Positions 16,460-19,705 of a stretch of DNA of 19,705 bases are shown one piece after another. Below the pieces are notes generated by a model. It did not search any database, was not told where the DNA came from, and saw only the letters and a list, made by a program, of their open reading frames with translations. Source of the DNA: G963663365 sp963663365. GTDB taxonomy: Bacteria; Hinthialibacterota; Hinthialibacteria; Hinthialibacterales; G963663365. Within the stretch, counting starts at the first letter, position 1, and each line of letters begins with the position of its first letter. The DNA lies in NCBI GenBank assembly GCA_963663365.2, contig CAXXIH010000009.1, positions 1-19,705 of the forward strand. Reading direction: 5' to 3'. Position numbers and translations under genes: made by a program.

Positions 16460-17419
16460 ATGCGCTATCTCGACTTCGAAAAGCCGTTAGAAGAAATCGA
16501 ATCCAGATTGGAAGAATTGGAAGCTTACGCTAAAGCCAGCGAGATTGATTGCCAGGCTGAAATTGACCTGTTACGGCAAAGGCTGGAAGCGAAACTGGAT
16601 GAGATTTTCAGCAAACTTGAGCCTTGGCAGAATATCCAATTGGCCCGGCATCCGGACCGGCCTTATTTCTGCGATTACCGTCCGCAGCTTTTCACCGATT
16701 GGCAGGAACTGCACGGTGACCGCAAATTCGCTGACGACCGGGCTATCGTTACCGGATTGGCCAAGCTAAACGGCACGAGCGTGGCGATCTGCGCCCATCA
16801 AAAAGGCCGTAATACCGAAGAGAATCTGCGCCGCAACTTTGGAATGCCCCATCCCGAGGGCTTCCGCAAAGCGGAACGGATTATGCAGATGGCCGGAGAT
16901 ATGGGGCTGCCCATCATTACCTTTATCGACTCTGCCGGAGCCTATCCGGGATTGGGCGCGGAAGAACGCGGCCAGCATGAAGCTATTGCCCGCAATCTTA
17001 TGGTGATGTCTCAATTGCCTGTACCGATTATCTGTATTGTTACCGGAGAAGGTGGAAGCGGCGGGGCCTTGGCGATTGGTGTAGGGAACCGGGTTCTCAT
17101 GCTGGAGTATTCCTATTACGCGGTTTGCACGCCGGAAGCCTGCGCCGCCATTATTTTACGTGACCGCACCAAAGCTTCTGCAATCGCCGGTTCGATGCGC
17201 ATTATTGCTCCTGAACTGATGCAGCTGGGTGTGATCGACCGTATTATTCCGGAAGCGCGCGGCGGAGCGCACCGCGATCCTGCTCTTACCGCCCAAAATG
17301 TAAAAACCGCTTTGGTTCAAGAACTCGATGAATTGATGAAACTCTCGGAAGAGGAGGTCATCGAGCATCGCTACCAGCGGTTCCGTCAGATGGGTGTTTT
17401 TGAAATGGCTCAGGTCTAA
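16460..17419 (+). CDS. accA: Acetyl-CoA carboxylase carboxyltransferase, alpha subunit
   Basis: AccA pairs with AccD to pass the carboxyl group from biotin to acetyl-CoA, giving malonyl-CoA for fatty-acid synthesis. The 319-residue length is the standard size. The coiled N-terminal helix (about 5-55) precedes the crotonase-like core. The core includes ICAHQKGRNTEENLRRNFGM, with the conserved NFGMP-x-PEG run, and the oxyanion region FIDSAGAYPGLGAEERGQ. GEGGSGGALAIGVGNRVLML and the C-terminal GVIDRIIPEARGGAH are also present. It starts two bases after alaS, so the genes are surely cotranscribed; AAGG (16444-16447) inside alaS may serve as the SD. No accD gene lies in the window. Confidence 0.97.
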   Translation: MRYLDFEKPLEEIESRLEELEAYAKASEIDCQAEIDLLRQRLEAKLDEIFSKLEPWQNIQLARHPDRPYFCDYRPQLFTDWQELHGDRKFADDRAIVTGLAKLNGTSVAICAHQKGRNTEENLRRNFGMPHPEGFRKAERIMQMAGDMGLPIITFIDSAGAYPGLGAEERGQHEAIARNLMVMSQLPVPIICIVTGEGGSGGALAIGVGNRVLMLEYSYYAVCTPEACAAIILRDRTKASAIAGSMRIIAPELMQLGVIDRIIPEARGGAHRDPALTAQNVKTALVQELDELMKLSEEEVIEHRYQRFRQMGVFEMAQV

Positions 17420-17528
17420 GACAGATCAACTGCAAATAACCGATATCTATGGATTGGGCTTATTTACGGCCTGTCCTGCGGATTGAGTGTTCCCAGCCGG
17501 ACGGTTTGCTTTCAGTACGTGAAATGCC

Positions 17529-17747
17529 ATGCATTCCAAATTTCGTATTGCCGTTATTTTTACCGCGGTTTGGATCGTATTAAACGAAGTTGGTGCTATT
17601 CCTCAAACCAATATCTACGGACTTTCCCATTTCCAGCAGCTGCCGATGGTTCTCCAAGCCATCATTGTCGGCATTTTGTGTGCTGTTCTAATTCGTCCCT
17701 CCTGGATCAACCTCCCCGAGCCTGAGAAAAACACGGAAGAGGATTAG
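17529..17747 (+). CDS. Small two-helix membrane protein, unknown function
   Basis: This 72-residue frame encodes two hydrophobic helices, about 5-21 (FRIAVIFTAVWIVLNEV) and 40-55 (MVLQAIIVGILCAVLI). A short loop joins them, and an acidic tail ends PEPEKNTEED. It begins 109 bases after accA on the same strand, so it may share the alaS-accA transcript. I do not recognise a family. The regular hydrophobic and charged pattern favours a real gene over a chance frame. The SD before the ATG is weak, and an overlapping 44-codon frame starts at 17449, so it is likely but not certain. Confidence 0.55.
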   Translation: MHSKFRIAVIFTAVWIVLNEVGAIPQTNIYGLSHFQQLPMVLQAIIVGILCAVLIRPSWINLPEPEKNTEED

Positions 17748-17844
17748 GTAGCGGAAGTCATTGTGTCTATGGCAAAATTTTGGAGCAATTTATAATCTGT
17801 GTGCGTGCATGGGAGTAAACCAAATCTGCGGCAAAATAACAAAT

Positions 17845-18036
17845 TCATATTATGTTTTGTTCTCTGTTGCCAGATGTGAAAAGGCCAAACACAATTAGGC
17901 TATGGAATAGCCTGTCTGTGATTGGATAATCTATTTGTTCGCCACTTATCAGTCCGTGGCATATGCTATTACGCAGATTCCATCCACGTGGATCAGCAAG
18001 TAACGTTTGAAAATAAACAAATTGTATTTTCGCCAA
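17845..18036 (-). pseudogene. Detached C-terminal part of the DUF4209 protein, in a shifted frame
   Basis: A 63-codon frame overlaps the end of the 17993-19642 gene and continues the DUF4209 domain. It reads VYFQTLLADPRGWNLRNSICHGLISG, with the family's RNxxxHG motif as RNSICHG at 17953-17973. This matches what should follow GDLLRGPKIGNLLGE in the other frame. It has no convincing start of its own (TTG, no SD). Read together, the two frames make one DUF4209 protein broken by a +1 shift; dropping one A from the A4 run at 18027-18030 (minus-strand sense) joins them into a protein of about 598 residues. The fault may be mutation, a switch, recoding or a sequencing error. Confidence 0.85.
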
Positions 18037-19642
18037 GGAGATTCCCGATTTTTGGGCCTCTAAGCAGATCGCCTAAAGTTAATAAATTATGACCGCCATA
18101 TCTATTTTTCTTCAGTATTGGGTCCCCGCATAAATTCGCAATGTTGCGTATTGAACATTCGATTTGAGGAACCAAAATATGTGCCGCAGCCGTCATGTCT
18201 TTATTGATATATGCATTAATCCCTTTTTCTAATAAAAGGGATTGAGATTGTTCGTAGGCAGGGGAGCGATATAGATAATTAAGGATGTCCGAGGTGTTTA
18301 GATTATGCTTTTCGAACATCCTATTAAGTGCATGATGAAGCCATGGAATAGAGTGCTGGATATTAAAGGATAGCTGATGAGCAATATTTCCATCGATATC
18401 ATCTTTATTTGATCCAATTTCTGCGATTGTACGTCCTGTGTGGTCAATAGGGCTTTTGGTCACGTGGCACATTATGGGAGCATATTTTTCAAGTTCCTTG
18501 AGTTCATGTTCTGCATCGCTTTTCCTTTCAATGAATTTGAGAGCAATGCGTGCGATTGTATCAATAAATGATCCTTCGGTGATTTCTTCAATCCACTTTT
18601 CGAATTCATCTGTACCAACTTTTTGGGGAATTGTAATAGTGGTAAGTTCGCCGATACTTTTTTTGCCAATTTCTCGCATCTGTTGCTCAATTTTGTAAGC
18701 TTCCTCTTTAAGGCCCGCATCCAAATATGTATTGTATGCCTCCCTGTATAAAGCTGAAGCTCGCAGAGGCTCAACGACTTGAGCCGTTGAAATAAAAGCC
18801 TCACCAAGCTGCACTGTGATTCTATTTGCTTCTTTGATCAGGTCTTTTCTCCTATAATATTGCACCAAACGTTTTGAAAGATTCTCGGCAGCAAAAGCAT
18901 CCATCGATTTGCTATCACTTGGATCAGTGATACGCTTAACCACTGATTCAATCTTGTCGATGATATATTTTTCATCTGCCTCTGTAAGTTTATGATTTTT
19001 GGCTCCAAGGAGCTGATCGTATATTCTTCCCCATGCAAACTTATGTTTTTCTGGAGGGATTGATTCAACAAAGTCCAAAATTGCCTGTTTGACTTTTTCC
19101 ATGCGAGTGTGATCATTGATACTCTTCGCCAAATCGTAAGCACGACCCAATTTGATTTGTGTGATACTCTCAGAATCAAGTAGTTTCTTTGCCGCAATTA
19201 GCATATATGTGTCTATGGCAATTAGTGCAAACTGATGCTCGGGGCGCTGGTTTGTTGCAGGATTTGTTAAATCCCAAACTAAATCAGCGAAGCGAGCCTT
19301 GATAATAGGATGTCTTGCTGATTCTGCTCTGCTTTTCCAGTGCTCAATTACGCTGGAAGTGACTTGAGTGATGCATGGGAAATCAATCGGTTGGCCTTTA
19401 TCATCTGTAAAAACAGCTCTGGGGCCGAAATATGTGTTGGTTCCTTCTGTGGCATCTCTAGAATTTTCACAGAACAAAAAAGCAAGGTGTTCATATTTGA
19501 GTATCTCTGGAATTTCTTTATTATCCTCACTTAATCGATCACAGAACTTTTTTATTTTGGCTAATACATCATTGTCGCCATGTATATCCGTCATGTCATC
19601 AAGGGATTGAAGAAATTCATCAGGATCGGAATATTCATGCAT
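17993..19642 (-). CDS. DUF4209-family protein, N-terminal part, frame broken before the RNxxxHG motif
   Basis: This is a 549-residue frame on the minus strand whose last 11 residues (after about E538) are out-of-frame. Most of it is helical, without membrane segments or a signal peptide, so it is cytoplasmic. The DUF4209 region begins near residue 488 with HILVPQIECSIRNIANL, then NRYGGHNLLTLGDLLRGPKIGNLLGE; the rest of the domain is in the overlapping frame. The N-terminal region is probably the partner domain usual in this family, though I cannot name it with certainty. The start is fixed by an excellent SD (19651-19658). The gene is visibly AT-richer than alaS or accA, suggesting horizontal transfer. 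The biochemical role is unproven. Confidence 0.75.
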   Translation of the reverse strand: MHEYSDPDEFLQSLDDMTDIHGDNDVLAKIKKFCDRLSEDNKEIPEILKYEHLAFLFCENSRDATEGTNTYFGPRAVFTDDKGQPIDFPCITQVTSSVIEHWKSRAESARHPIIKARFADLVWDLTNPATNQRPEHQFALIAIDTYMLIAAKKLLDSESITQIKLGRAYDLAKSINDHTRMEKVKQAILDFVESIPPEKHKFAWGRIYDQLLGAKNHKLTEADEKYIIDKIESVVKRITDPSDSKSMDAFAAENLSKRLVQYYRRKDLIKEANRITVQLGEAFISTAQVVEPLRASALYREAYNTYLDAGLKEEAYKIEQQMREIGKKSIGELTTITIPQKVGTDEFEKWIEEITEGSFIDTIARIALKFIERKSDAEHELKELEKYAPIMCHVTKSPIDHTGRTIAEIGSNKDDIDGNIAHQLSFNIQHSIPWLHHALNRMFEKHNLNTSDILNYLYRSPAYEQSQSLLLEKGINAYINKDMTAAAHILVPQIECSIRNIANLCGDPILKKNRYGGHNLLTLGDLLRGPKIGNLLGENTICLFSNVTC

Positions 19643-19650
19643 CTATTTAG

Positions 19651-19658
19651 CACCTCCT
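19651..19658 (-). promoter_or_regulatory. Strong ribosome binding site of the DUF4209 gene
   Basis: On the minus strand AGGAGGTG is preceded by AA and lies 8 bases before the ATG that ends at 19642. It pairs almost perfectly with the 16S rRNA tail, the best SD in the window, and fixes the start. Confidence 0.85.
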
Positions 19659-19705
19659 TTTTCGAGCATATGCCGATGCGATTTCCTGAGTAACAAATAT
19701 GAATT

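Noticed and set aside
17449..17583. 44-codon frame beginning MDWAYLRPVLRIECSQ between accA and the small membrane protein.
   Set aside because: It overlaps the better-supported two-helix frame, has no clear SD, and no recognisable family.

Overview
This window comes from a Gram-negative bacterium of middling GC content. The evidence is a periplasm-spanning RND efflux system and ordinary bacterial housekeeping genes. Several genes appear to use GTG starts, and several have weak Shine-Dalgarno (SD) sites. The phylum cannot be fixed from the sequence alone; an uncultured lineage is possible, but that is a guess.

Layout. (1) About 155-685: a compact IS200/IS605-type element with a single intact Y1 transposase gene and stem-loops with TTCA loops near its ends. 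(2) 740-1648 (-): a protein with two GNAT domains, transcribed divergently from (3) 1873-6951 (+): an efflux operon made of a TetR-family repressor, a membrane-fusion adaptor and a 1045-residue RND pump. It is preceded by a recognisable promoter whose -10 box runs into a nested palindromic operator, so self-repression is likely. No outer-membrane channel gene is present. (4) 6998-13524: a glycosylation block of two GT4-type cytoplasmic glycosyltransferases and two multi-pass GT39-like membrane glycosyltransferases, with a small RbsD/FucU sugar mutarotase gene between them. Strands alternate, so this is not one operon. (5) 13824-17747 (+): housekeeping genes alaS and accA, nearly touching, followed by a small two-helix membrane protein. 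(6) 17845-19642 (-): an AT-richer gene of the DUF4209 family with a near-perfect SD.

The most notable feature is the DUF4209 gene. Its reading frame breaks at an A4 run, and the family's diagnostic RNxxxHG motif falls in the next frame. Removing one A would restore a protein of about 598 residues. RNxxxHG also fits the RX4-6H signature of HEPN ribonucleases, so a toxin or defence role is a reasonable hypothesis. The sequence does not prove it, and the break could be a real mutation, a switch or an assembly error.

I saw no tRNA, rRNA, CRISPR array or replication origin.
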